Shown here: positions 20,997 through 29,069 of the stretch, piece after piece
Numbering within the stretch: position 1 is the stretch's first letter
Layout: each line of letters begins with the position of its first letter
Translations under genes and position numbers: made by a program
Notes under the pieces: generated by a model
The model's database searches: none
Told to the model about the DNA's origin: nothing
What the model saw: the letters and a program-made list of their open reading frames with translations, nothing else
Origin: Gammaproteobacteria bacterium
GTDB lineage: Bacteria; Pseudomonadota; Gammaproteobacteria; SURF-13
Direction of reading: 5' to 3'
Assembly (NCBI GenBank): GCA_016195665.1
Contig: JACPZD010000035.1
Span: 1 to 64,000 of the forward strand
Length of the DNA: 64,000 bases

Positions 20997-21431
20997 TCAG
21001 CAGCCGCGGCCCCTGCGTGGGCGATCGTGCGGAGCTTCGGCCGAACGCACCGGATAGCCCTCCGCCTTCTGGGCATACTCCTGCGGCGCGGCTTCGAAGC
21101 GGTCGCGGTTCTCCTTGGACGCGAAGTAATAGATCTTTCCCTGGTAAACGGACGTCAGCGCGTGCGCCGTACGCACCGCTTCGCCGCCGACCGGATCGAC
21201 GGCCGCCTCCGGCGCGTTTGCCGCGGCGGGACGATCCGGCTGCTCGACGCGATCCCCGTGGCCGCCGCCTCCGGCGTGCCCACCGTGCCCGCCATGCCTC
21301 AGGCCTCCCAGCAGGCCGCCGAGACCGCGGCCGTGCCCGCCCGCATGACCGCCCAGACCCCCGCGGAAAAAATAAAACGCGGCGCCGATCGCGAGGACAA
21401 CCCAAACCCAGTTCTGTGATAACCAGTTCAT
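20997..21431 (-). CDS. Membrane-anchored His/Gly-rich protein with C-terminal YHS domain
   Basis: ATG 21431, preceded by AAGGAG, opens a 144-residue protein. It begins MNWLSQNWVWVVLAIGAAFYFF, one membrane helix, followed by a Gly/His-rich stretch (about residues 22-60) and a YHS-like domain (VDPVGGEAVRTAHALTSVYQ, then GKIYYFASKENRDRFEAAP). The YHS cysteines are missing (VGG for VCG, ASKEN for CSxxC). The N-terminal module is the same as in the stand-alone proteins at 31498 and 40262. This fusion links those small proteins to YHS metal-binding proteins. Confidence 0.75.
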   Translation of the reverse strand: MNWLSQNWVWVVLAIGAAFYFFRGGLGGHAGGHGRGLGGLLGGLRHGGHGGHAGGGGHGDRVEQPDRPAAANAPEAAVDPVGGEAVRTAHALTSVYQGKIYYFASKENRDRFEAAPQEYAQKAEGYPVRSAEAPHDRPRRGRGC

Positions 21432-21505
21432 GACATGTCTCCTTGTTCGCGGCCTGGCGTCAATCGATCCGCCAACCATCGTGCCCGACCCGCCGGCTGC
21501 GCTCT

Positions 21506-21599
21506 TTACTCTGGATCAAAATACTCCCGATCGAACGGCGAGTCGAGCAGCGTGTTGTTCCACATCCAGCAGGAACACCACCGCGTTCGCCGATGTCAT
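21506..21599 (-). pseudogene. HAD-family phosphatase, frameshifted N-terminal fragment
   Basis: An ATG that overlaps the zwf stop (ATGA) opens [13 protein letters not shown]. One extra A in the run after GATGTGGA shifts the frame; allowing for it, the reading continues DNTLLDSPFDREYFDPE and stops at 21506. FLLDVDNTLLDS is the nucleophile motif (DxDxT) of HAD phosphatases. The remaining ~200 residues are absent. It was probably a sugar-phosphate phosphatase translated together with zwf. Confidence 0.6.
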
Positions 21600-23008
21600 G
21601 CGGCCGTCGGCTCCGGCTGGGGGTTGTGCCAGCTTCCATCCGCCGCCATGAGTCCGTCCGCCTCCTTCGGCCCCCAACTGCCGCGCTCGTACGGCAGCGC
21701 TCGAGGATGCGTCACCAGGACCGGATCGACCACCGCCCAGGCGGCCTCGATCGAATCCTCGCGGGCGAAGAGCGCGCCGTTGCCGGCCAGGGCGTCTCCC
21801 AGGAGCCGCTCGTAGGGCGCTTCCTCGTCCGGGTGCTCATGCAGCAGGTAGAGCTCGCGCTGCTCGCCCACGAACTCCTTGCCTGCCCGCTTGACCCGTA
21901 CCGCAATGCCGATGGCGTGGCTCGGCGAGAGCCGGAAGCGCACGTAATTGGCGCGGCCGTCCGCCGGCCAGGAATCGGCGAACAGCCGCTGCGGCGGCGG
22001 CTTCAGCTCCACCAGGACCTCGGCTGCGGTGTTCGCCAGGCATTTACCGGAGCGCAGGTACCACGGCACCCCTTCCCAGCGCCACGAATCGATGTGGAGC
22101 CGCAGGGCGGCGAAGGTCTCGACGTCGGAATCCTGCGCGACGCCCGGCTCCGCGCGGTAGCCGGCGTATTGGCCGCGCACCAGGTTGGCGGGCTCGAGCG
22201 GGCGCATCGCCTGGAACACCTTGGCCTTCTCGACGTGTACCGAGCCGTAGCCGCGCGTGGCCGGCGGCTCCATGGCGAGCAGCGCGACGATCTGAAACAG
22301 GTGGTTCTGCACCACGTCGCGCAGGCAGCCGACGCTCTCGTAAAACCGGCCGCGACCCTCCACGCCGAAATCCTCGGCCAGCGTGATCTGCACGCCGGCC
22401 ACGCAGTCGCGGTTCCAGATCGGCTCCAGGAACGAATTGGCGAAGCGGAAATAGAGGATGTCCATGATCGCCTCTTTCCCGAGGAAGTGGTCGATGCGGA
22501 AGATCGCCTCTTCCGGGAATGCCGAGCGCGCGACGCGGTTGATCTCGCGCGCCGAGGCGAGATCGCGGCCGAACGGCTTTTCGAGGATGACGCGCGCCCC
22601 GTCGGCCAGGCCCGCGACGACGAGCCCTTGGATCACCGTCTGGAACAGCGCGGGCGGGATGGCGAGGTAGTGCGCCGGGCGCCGGGCATTCCCCAGCGCG
22701 CTTTTTATCGCCGCGAACGTGGCCGCGTCGTTGTAGTCGCCGCTCACGTACTCGAGCCGGGAGAGCAGATGGTCGAGGGCCGGCGGGTCATCGATCCGGC
22801 CGGATTGCTCGATACTCTCGGTCGCCCGTCGGCGCAGCTGCGCCGAGCTCCACGTCGAGGTGGCGACGCCGACCACCGGGGCGCTGAGGACGCCGCGCTG
22901 CGCCAGCGCGTAGAGCGCCGGGAAGATCTTCTTGCGGGCGAGATCGCCGGTCACGCCGAAGAGCACCAGAGCGTCCGAGCGCGCCGCGTCGCCGTTCGTG
23001 TTGTCCAT
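21596..23008 (-). CDS. zwf: Glucose-6-phosphate 1-dehydrogenase
   Basis: The 470-residue enzyme oxidises glucose-6-phosphate to 6-phosphogluconolactone with NADP+. The dinucleotide motif [17 protein letters not shown] lies at about residues 17-33, [12 protein letters not shown] follows, and the active-site [15 protein letters not shown] lies near 170-185. Length and order fit. It takes the glucose-6-phosphate made by glgP and pgm and supplies NADPH and pentose phosphates for phosphoketolase. No gnd or lactonase gene is adjacent; a broken HAD phosphatase gene follows. Confidence 0.93.
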   Translation of the reverse strand: MDNTNGDAARSDALVLFGVTGDLARKKIFPALYALAQRGVLSAPVVGVATSTWSSAQLRRRATESIEQSGRIDDPPALDHLLSRLEYVSGDYNDAATFAAIKSALGNARRPAHYLAIPPALFQTVIQGLVVAGLADGARVILEKPFGRDLASAREINRVARSAFPEEAIFRIDHFLGKEAIMDILYFRFANSFLEPIWNRDCVAGVQITLAEDFGVEGRGRFYESVGCLRDVVQNHLFQIVALLAMEPPATRGYGSVHVEKAKVFQAMRPLEPANLVRGQYAGYRAEPGVAQDSDVETFAALRLHIDSWRWEGVPWYLRSGKCLANTAAEVLVELKPPPQRLFADSWPADGRANYVRFRLSPSHAIGIAVRVKRAGKEFVGEQRELYLLHEHPDEEAPYERLLGDALAGNGALFAREDSIEAAWAVVDPVLVTHPRALPYERGSWGPKEADGLMAADGSWHNPQPEPTAA

Positions 23009-23104
23009 CTTGCCTTCCTCCTTTCTATAGCCCAGACCTATGATATGAACTGGACTCGGTTGTGAGGGCAGGTCACCTCGTTTCTGCGCTTGAAAACAGC
23101 GCGC

Positions 23105-24487
23105 TCACAGCAGGAACCAGACGAGCAGGAAGACGCTGTTGTTGTCGCTGGCGTCGCGGCCGAAGCCGTCGTAGTTGTCGCCGGCCCCGTTGAAGCGCGT
23201 GTACCCGGTGTAGCGCAGCGCGAACTTCGCGTGCTGCACCACGGGCATCCAGTCCACGTCGGCGAGGTAGTTCAGCTCCACGATCCAGCCGCGGCTGTCG
23301 GGACGGCCGTTGATGCTGCCCGTGACCGGCGTGCCGCTGTTGTAGCGCAGGTCGTCCGCGTCGCCCTGGGTGTCGAAGTACTGCAGGATGCCGGCATAGG
23401 TCCCGCGATACAGATAATGGACGTCGGCGCGGAAGGTCTTCAGGACCGCCGACGGATTCGAGGCCAGCCCGCCGGCGAAGCTCGCGTTCCATTCCTGCCT
23501 TTCGCGTATCCAGGTCGCGGCTGCCGAGAACACGTGGTCGCCCGCGATGTACTGGTACTGCCCGTCCAGCGCGACATCGCGGAAGCGGTCGGCGCCGAGG
23601 CCGGGCTCGTCGGCCTCGGCGTCGATCTTGGCCACCAGGCCGTACGTGCCGACGGCGAAACTGTGCGGCCCCGTTTCCCGCTGCAGGGCCAGGCGCCAGT
23701 ACGGCGCGGTCCCGCGCACGACGTTCTCCACCGTGACGCCCGCTGCTAGCGGGCGGAACAGGCTCGTGTTCGCCCGGCGATAGACGGCGAGCTCGGCATA
23801 GAGCAGCTGGTTCCACAAACCGTAGACGCCGACGCCGCTCACCTGGCTCGCCAAGCGCATGTCGACCACGGTGCTGGCGGCGGGCATCACCGATACCGAA
23901 CCGGTGTGCGGGAACGACCACGCGGGCGTGCTGTTGTAGATGTCGGACAGCGTCGGATTGTTGTTCAGGGTGACGCCGTAGAGCAGCTTTCCTCCTCCCA
24001 GCGTCGCACTGCCGGCATAGCGCGCATCGAACATCTCCATGGCCCATTGCCGCTCCACACCATCGTAGCTGTACTGCACCAGCGCGCCCGACCGGTCGGT
24101 GATCCTGCCGCCGTAGTAGAGACCCGCGGCCTGGACGAGGAGGTCCCGGTCGCGCGGGAAATCTTCGTCCGTGGCGCCGCCGGTGCCGGTGCTCCGCGTG
24201 GACGTCCGCGAGAGCTGGAGCAGCGCCGCGATGGGTACCTTGTCGAAAAACGGGGCGTCGTCCGGCTTGGGGCTGCTCTTGCTGTAGCCGCCGAGCTTGA
24301 ACTGCCGGCCATCCGCATTGAGCATGGGATAGACCGTATGGCAGTCGCCGCACTCCTCGCCCGTCTGGCGCGCCATGCTCGGCACCGCCGATGCACCGCT
24401 CGAGTAAAGAAGCGTCAGCAGCGGCAGCGCAAGCAGCGCCGCGATCCATGTCACCGGTGATGCAAATCTTGCACTCGGCTCATACAT
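23105..24487 (-). CDS. Cyc2-like outer-membrane protein: monoheme c motif fused to a beta-barrel
   Basis: From ATG 24487 (AAGGAG upstream) the protein has 460 residues: a signal peptide to about residue 34, then PSMARQTGEECGDCHTVYP with one heme-c motif CGDCH (Cys46, Cys49, His50), then about 400 residues of alternating amphipathic strands rich in Tyr, Trp and Gly as in porins, with long polar loops. A heme at the mouth of a barrel is the plan of Cyc2, the outer-membrane iron oxidase, which it matches in size and layout. A cytochrome c gene follows upstream in the same direction. Function in electron uptake is inference; it could also be a metal-related porin. The last residues are WFLL, not the usual terminal F. 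Confidence 0.6.
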   Translation of the reverse strand: MYEPSARFASPVTWIAALLALPLLTLLYSSGASAVPSMARQTGEECGDCHTVYPMLNADGRQFKLGGYSKSSPKPDDAPFFDKVPIAALLQLSRTSTRSTGTGGATDEDFPRDRDLLVQAAGLYYGGRITDRSGALVQYSYDGVERQWAMEMFDARYAGSATLGGGKLLYGVTLNNNPTLSDIYNSTPAWSFPHTGSVSVMPAASTVVDMRLASQVSGVGVYGLWNQLLYAELAVYRRANTSLFRPLAAGVTVENVVRGTAPYWRLALQRETGPHSFAVGTYGLVAKIDAEADEPGLGADRFRDVALDGQYQYIAGDHVFSAAATWIRERQEWNASFAGGLASNPSAVLKTFRADVHYLYRGTYAGILQYFDTQGDADDLRYNSGTPVTGSINGRPDSRGWIVELNYLADVDWMPVVQHAKFALRYTGYTRFNGAGDNYDGFGRDASDNNSVFLLVWFLL

Positions 24488-24556
24488 ATCGATCTCCTTC
24501 TCCATCAGGAATGGACTAATTTGGAATCCAGCGTTCCGCCACCACGTCCCCATGGC

Positions 24557-25084
24557 TCACCGTGTACCGTTCTTTGACGGAACACGCCGATCCAGCGCGT
24601 CGTAATCCGCGGCTTTCATGTTCGGCGACGTCCTCATGAACGCCACCACGTCCCAGATATCCGGGTCGTTGAGGGATGAGCCCCAGGCGGGCATGCCGGT
24701 GAACCGGATGCCGTTCCTGGTCACCCAGAACAGTTCCGCGTCGGTCATGTCTTCCACCAGCTCGGCCAGCGCGGGCGCTTCCGGATTGAGCCCCTTCGTC
24801 ATCATCGTCGCCGGCCGGCCGGGCGGGGTGTGGCACATGGCGCACGCCTCGCGGAAAATGCGAAACCCGTTTTCCACCTGTTCCGCCCCGCCCGACGCTG
24901 GCGCCTGAATGTCGCGCGCATGGCGTCTTATGGACGCTTCGCGCGTGGTAATCAGCACCCAGCGCAGGGGCGCCGCGTCGGTGACCGTTGCGGCCACGTT
25001 GAAGACGCCCGAGTAAATTACCGCGGCTGCCCCGAGCACGCCGAGCACGATGAAGACTCCCAATGTAACGAGGACAGATTTCAT
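24557..25084 (-). CDS. Membrane-anchored class I cytochrome c
   Basis: The start at 25084 follows GGGAGAAAG. The 175-residue protein has an uncleaved-looking N-terminal membrane segment (residues 3-25), a heme-c site CAMCH at 81-85 and a likely distal methionine in FTGMPAWG near 130, with the closing helix DIWDVVAFMRTSP. It faces the periplasm as a monoheme electron carrier. It lies between the heme-porin gene and the VKOR-type gene, all on one strand, so it is the natural partner to carry electrons from the outer-membrane protein inward. Confidence 0.85.
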   Translation of the reverse strand: MKSVLVTLGVFIVLGVLGAAAVIYSGVFNVAATVTDAAPLRWVLITTREASIRRHARDIQAPASGGAEQVENGFRIFREACAMCHTPPGRPATMMTKGLNPEAPALAELVEDMTDAELFWVTRNGIRFTGMPAWGSSLNDPDIWDVVAFMRTSPNMKAADYDALDRRVPSKNGTR

Positions 25085-25148
25085 GATCTTTCTCCCAGTT
25101 AAAGTATCGATTTTATGACGATTGCCCGCGACATCCAGGAAGCGGCTG

Positions 25149-26732
25149 TTAAACGACATATCGGTCCCAACCCGCATACGAATCCTTGATCAGCCCGCGC
25201 GGGATCGAGAGCGCGATCAGCAGCGCCCCGCCGATGACGCCGTTCCAGGCCGCGAGCGGCGAGCCCGCGCCGTCGAGCAGCCACGGCGCCGCGATCAGCC
25301 AGGCGCCGAACGCGACGTTGATGAAGCGCGCCGCGCGCATGACCTCGGCGAGCGCCATGATCGAGAACACCACCACCAGCGAGCCGACCAGGTGATCGCT
25401 GTCGGCCATGTCGCCCGAGTTGCCGAAGCTGAGGCGCGTGAACATGAACGAGATGCCGATCGCGACGCTCACCAGCAGCATCCAGGGGAAGCTTATGCCG
25501 CGCCCGGCTTCCACGGTCATCTCGCGCACCGTTCCGAGCAGCCCCTTGGAGGTGTCGTCGGCGCCGCCCTCCATCGCGTCGCCCATCCAGAAGGTGCGCC
25601 AGAACGGCTTGCCCTTGCGGCGCGCCCAAAGCAGGAACTGACCCATCGCCACGAACTCGTCGAGCTGGTACGGGATCATCACCGTCATGGCGAGCGCTGC
25701 GACGAGGCACAGCGTGCACCAGGTGCCGATCACGATCGGCTGGATGATGATGAAGTAGATGCTCACCACGCCGAGTGGCACGATCAGGATGGTGATCCCG
25801 AGCACCATCCACGGCATGGTGCGCCAGCGGTCCTTGCCACCCATCCAGGTCATCGCCAGCTCGAGCATGTAGACGATGGCGCCGAGCGCCCCGTCGGGGA
25901 TCAGCCAGGCCTTGGACACGCTCGAGGTGATGATCGTCTCGGTGCCGTTCATCATGCCCTTCATCTCGCCGCTGCCGGCGAAGAACGGCTCCCACACCGT
26001 ATCGATATGGCCGAGTTGATAGGCCCCGAGGACGCGCGCGATGAAAAACCCGATCAGCGCGAGCACGGCGATCGGCATGCGCTGCAGCCAGCTCGCCGGC
26101 GTATACGCCCACCCCGGCGGGACGTCGGGCTTGCCCATCATGCCCTCCATGCTCATGCCCGGCATCATCGGCACCAGCACGGAGAACGCGATCACCAGCG
26201 AGCCGATCAGCGTGTCGTTGGCGTAGGCCTCGGGCAGCGGCGTCCAGAACACCAGCGGCGCGAACAGCAGCCAGAAGCCGACCAAGGCGTTGGCCCACTG
26301 CGCCCACGGGTAGCGGCGCGACGAATTGGCGGACAGCAGGCTGAAGACGATTACCAGCACGCCGCTCACGACATCGCTCCAGGTCACCGCCAGGTTGCGG
26401 AACTCGAACGACGGCAGCCCGCGTTCGGCCATCACCCGCAACTGGTTGGCGTCGGGGACGAAGTCGCTCAGGTAACCGAGCGTGAACGGGCTGGTCAGCA
26501 GCCAGAAGCCGAGCATCAGGTTGAGGTAGTGCGGCCAGAGCAGCTTGCGATGGTCCTCGACCATCATGTCGCCGTGCTCCCCCGCCGCGCCGCGCGGCAC
26601 CAGCGCCATGCCGCACTTGGGGCAGTTGCCCGGTTCGCGGCTCGCCACCTCGGGGTGCATCGGGCAGGTGTACTCGACCGCCTGCCCGGGCGGCGTCATG
26701 TCGCCATGACCGGCATTAGGGTGCTCATGCAT
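25149..26732 (-). CDS. Polytopic membrane protein: HMBD metal module, SPW repeats and VKOR-like domain
   Basis: From ATG 26732 the protein has 527 residues. Residues 21-47 are a heavy-metal-binding module (YTCPMHPEV, CPKCGMALV). Several SPW-type helix pairs follow (LGFWLLTSPFTLGY, VGFWLLFAPLVFW) and another at the C-terminus (FGAWLIAAPWLL). The middle has the membrane CxxC WCTLCLV (Cys339, Cys342) typical of vitamin K epoxide reductase-like quinone/thiol oxidoreductases. It may couple thiol oxidation to metal handling in the membrane. The start overlaps the end of the upstream epimerase-HMBD gene by eight bases, so translation is coupled. The N-terminal extension in the longer frame is a shadow of that gene. 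Confidence 0.75.
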   Translation of the reverse strand: MHEHPNAGHGDMTPPGQAVEYTCPMHPEVASREPGNCPKCGMALVPRGAAGEHGDMMVEDHRKLLWPHYLNLMLGFWLLTSPFTLGYLSDFVPDANQLRVMAERGLPSFEFRNLAVTWSDVVSGVLVIVFSLLSANSSRRYPWAQWANALVGFWLLFAPLVFWTPLPEAYANDTLIGSLVIAFSVLVPMMPGMSMEGMMGKPDVPPGWAYTPASWLQRMPIAVLALIGFFIARVLGAYQLGHIDTVWEPFFAGSGEMKGMMNGTETIITSSVSKAWLIPDGALGAIVYMLELAMTWMGGKDRWRTMPWMVLGITILIVPLGVVSIYFIIIQPIVIGTWCTLCLVAALAMTVMIPYQLDEFVAMGQFLLWARRKGKPFWRTFWMGDAMEGGADDTSKGLLGTVREMTVEAGRGISFPWMLLVSVAIGISFMFTRLSFGNSGDMADSDHLVGSLVVVFSIMALAEVMRAARFINVAFGAWLIAAPWLLDGAGSPLAAWNGVIGGALLIALSIPRGLIKDSYAGWDRYVV

Positions 26733-28137
26733 GGCCTTCCCCCGGAATCTGGCGCAGCTCGAGCGGCATGCCACACTTGGGGCAGCGGCCCGGTTCGCCG
26801 CTCGCCACCTCGGGATGCATCGGGCAGGTGCACGCGAGCGCCTCCGCCGGCAGCGTCGTGGGTTCCAGGGCCAGGCCGCAGCGCGGGCAGTTTCCGGGCG
26901 TAGACTGGCCGACCTCCGGGTGCATGGGACAAACATGCACGAGCCGGCCCGGCGCGGCGGCCAGCGTACCCGCGCCGTGCGCGTGTACATGCCCCGACGC
27001 GGGCGCGGGCTCGGCCGCGCGTGCGGCGGCCGGGGCGTGCGCCGCCGCCTGCTTCTCGCGCTCCGCCTGCTTCTTCAAAGACGATGGCGGCTCGAGGCCG
27101 TGTTCGCGGTACCAGCCGATGGGATCGGCTTCCAGCGCCGCGACCATCTTCGGCATCGTCTGTCGCAACGAGCGCTTCGGATGCCAATCGAGAAGCGTGC
27201 GGGCACGCGTGATGTCGAGGGCGTAGTGGTCGTTGGCCCGGTCGATCATCCACGGCTTGATGAACTGCTCCGGGCCGGGCAGGTGGTCCTGAATCCAGGC
27301 GCCCACCTTCGCGATCAGCCCGGGTACGCTTTGGGTCTCCGTGGACTTCTTGTGCAGCAGGCGCATGAACGTGTGCTGCAGCTCGTCGTAGCTCAGCGTC
27401 TCCGGCTCGCCGATGAGGATCGCCGTCTCCGGCGGCAGTTGCGCGCGGCGCTCGATGGCGCGCTCGATCGCGTCGACCACGTCGTCCAGGTGGACGTAGG
27501 CCTGGCCGTGCGAGGTCTCGCCGGAATAAAGATGGCCGGCGAGCTGCCCCTCGTAGATGCGCTGTATCTGGTGCGCGAGCGGTGGCGAGTGGCAGACGTC
27601 GTCGTAGACGCCGGCGAAGCGCAGGATCACGGCGGGAATCGCGCCGCGCTCCGCCCGGATGAGCGCCTCGGTGCGCACCTTCGACTCCGGGTAGGCCCAG
27701 GTCGGCCCGAGCGGCCAGTCCTCGGTGATGAACTGCCCCGGCTCGCCGGGCGCATGCACAAGCATGGTGCTCGAGAAGATGAACTGCTCGACCTCGAAGC
27801 CCGCGCGCAGCCCGCGCAACAGGCGTCGCGTGCCCTCGACCGTGATCTCGTCGTATTTCGGGCTCGGCTTGCCGAGGAAGTCGTAGTAGGCGGCCAGGTG
27901 CACCACGGTGGCGATGTGCGTGCCGTGGTGCTCGCGCAGGAGGCGCAGTCCTTGGCGTACGCTGTCATCGGAAGCGATATCGACCGGCATGCGCACGCAG
28001 TCGGACGGCGCCGGAGTGGGCGCGTTGCGGTCGAGGCCCACGACATCGCTGAAGCGCCCGGTCAGTCGCCGCATCACCGCGCTGCCGATTCGTCCGTTGC
28101 AGCCGGTGATCAGGATAATGTTTCTTTCTGGTTTCAT
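26725..28137 (-). CDS. NAD-dependent epimerase/dehydratase fused to two heavy-metal-binding modules
   Basis: Residues 1-330 are an extended short-chain dehydrogenase: NAD motif TGCNGRIG at 11-18, DxxD region, catalytic YPESK. A linker of Ala, Lys and His (about 355-400, with SGHVHAHGAG) leads to two tandem HMBD modules, each with CPMHPEV and CPRCGLAL or CPKCGMPL (about 401-428 and 436-463). I know of no enzyme of this type with such a tail. The same module opens the next, overlapping gene. Either metal binding controls the enzyme or the modules place it in the metal-handling complex. The sugar or other substrate is unknown. Confidence 0.8.
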   Translation of the reverse strand: MKPERNIILITGCNGRIGSAVMRRLTGRFSDVVGLDRNAPTPAPSDCVRMPVDIASDDSVRQGLRLLREHHGTHIATVVHLAAYYDFLGKPSPKYDEITVEGTRRLLRGLRAGFEVEQFIFSSTMLVHAPGEPGQFITEDWPLGPTWAYPESKVRTEALIRAERGAIPAVILRFAGVYDDVCHSPPLAHQIQRIYEGQLAGHLYSGETSHGQAYVHLDDVVDAIERAIERRAQLPPETAILIGEPETLSYDELQHTFMRLLHKKSTETQSVPGLIAKVGAWIQDHLPGPEQFIKPWMIDRANDHYALDITRARTLLDWHPKRSLRQTMPKMVAALEADPIGWYREHGLEPPSSLKKQAEREKQAAAHAPAAARAAEPAPASGHVHAHGAGTLAAAPGRLVHVCPMHPEVGQSTPGNCPRCGLALEPTTLPAEALACTCPMHPEVASGEPGRCPKCGMPLELRQIPGEGHA

Positions 28138-28475
28138 GGATGTAGCTCCCCTAAGTTAGTAAGAACGCCTAACAAAATGAGAGGGTGGCGTAGGGTGCGT
28201 CCCACCTGTTTGTCTTTGATAGTGACCTTGCGGATCCACTGGGCGTCGGTCGCCGGCCGTCCGTGGCCGTGGACGCCGTTCTCCACGAAGCAGGCCTCGA
28301 CACAGGCGGTGCAGCCGTCCACGCACTGGTTGACATCGATCAGCAGCCCCCAGCGGTTCAGGCTACTCGCGGCCTCTTCGGGGGAGCGCGCCCGGGTGAG
28401 CTCGATCAGGCGCAGGCCGGGACCGGTTGCGGCGGCCGCGGTCAGGTTCAGGAAATCGCGTCGGTTCAGGTTCAT
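28134..28475 (-). pseudogene. Tat-exported 4Fe-4S ferredoxin subunit, truncated
   Basis: The frame starts MNLNRRDFLNLTAAAAT, a twin-arginine leader, then RWGLLIDVNQCVDGCTACVEACFVENGV, the first cluster site of DmsB/TtrB-like electron-transfer subunits, and DAQWIRKVTIKD. The whole protein should have about 250 residues and three or four cluster sites. Here it ends after 113 residues with a short unrelated tail and runs into the epimerase start. It is a deletion remnant of a periplasmic oxidoreductase subunit. Confidence 0.6.
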
Positions 28476-28739
28476 GGTGTTACCTCTTTGTCTGATAGCG
28501 CCTTCAGGCGTGCGCGGAACACCGTCTCGTCGAGTCCGCCAGTGTACTCGAGCCCGCCGTCGATCACGATGCCGGGCGAGGACAGGACGCGGTATTTCTG
28601 CAATATCTCCGGCTGCTGCGTCACGTCGAGGTACGTCACCTTCAGGTCCGGGAAGTCCGGCTGCACCTTCTCGATCACCTTACTTGGCTTTGGCGCACTG
28701 CACGCAGTTCGGCACGGTGAGGAAGATCACGTCGATCAT
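28472..28739 (-). pseudogene. Small thioredoxin-like protein with one-base frameshift
   Basis: ATG 28739 opens MIDVIFLTVPNCVQCAKAK, with the redox site CVQC, and stops at TAA 28680. One base later in another frame the fold continues VIEKVQPDFPDLKVTYLDVT, then ILQKYRVLSSPGIVIDGG and ends at 28472. Removing the extra base at 28682 restores AAG AAG GTG and an 88-residue thioredoxin/glutaredoxin-like protein. Its start overlaps the HMA gene's stop as ATGA and its end overlaps the ferredoxin relic. It is either a decayed gene, a sequencing error, or less likely a recoded one. Confidence 0.75.
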
Positions 28740-28957
28740 GCGCCCTCCTTGAGCCGGTAGCCCAGCCCTTCGAGCGCCTTGTTCATCTCCGCCGGGCCGA
28801 TCTGGGCGTCGTCGTACTCGACCTCCGCGCTGCGCGTGTCGTAGTCCGCATGCGCGAATTTCACCCCCTGCACGGCCTTGAGCATCATGCCGGTCGAGAC
28901 GGCGCAGGCGCCGCAGTGCATGCCCTCCACCCGGAACATCTTCCGTACGATGGTCAT
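28736..28957 (-). CDS. HMA-domain metallochaperone (CopZ/MerP-like)
   Basis: The 73-residue protein is a single HMA domain with the metal site GMHCGACAV (two cysteines) and the usual second half (SAEVEYDDAQIG, EMNKALEGLGYRL). It should bind one soft metal ion, copper being the most likely, and pass it on. It lies between ccdA and a thioredoxin-like gene, an arrangement that suggests use in periplasmic metal or thiol chemistry. GGAGG lies upstream. Confidence 0.88.
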   Translation of the reverse strand: MTIVRKMFRVEGMHCGACAVSTGMMLKAVQGVKFAHADYDTRSAEVEYDDAQIGPAEMNKALEGLGYRLKEGA

Positions 28958-28967
28958 ATCCTTCCTC

Positions 28968-29063
28968 CTAGAAAGTGGCCAGCAGGTAACCGAAAAAAAT
29001 CCCGGCCAGGAACACGAACAACACCCCGAGCACGAGGTTCTTTCTCTCCATTTCGATCTTCAT
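28968..29063 (-). CDS. 31-residue single-helix membrane protein
   Basis: The frame MKIEMERKNLVLGVLFVFLA then GIFFGYLLATF is a charged N-terminus followed by one membrane helix. It fits exactly between ccdA (stop at 29070) and the HMA gene (start 28957), with six- and ten-base gaps and a GAGGA-like ribosome site. Such placement in a tight operon supports a real small protein, perhaps a subunit of the CcdA-like transporter. I know no named family. Confidence 0.55.
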   Translation of the reverse strand: MKIEMERKNLVLGVLFVFLAGIFFGYLLATF

Positions 29064-29069
29064 GCGTCC

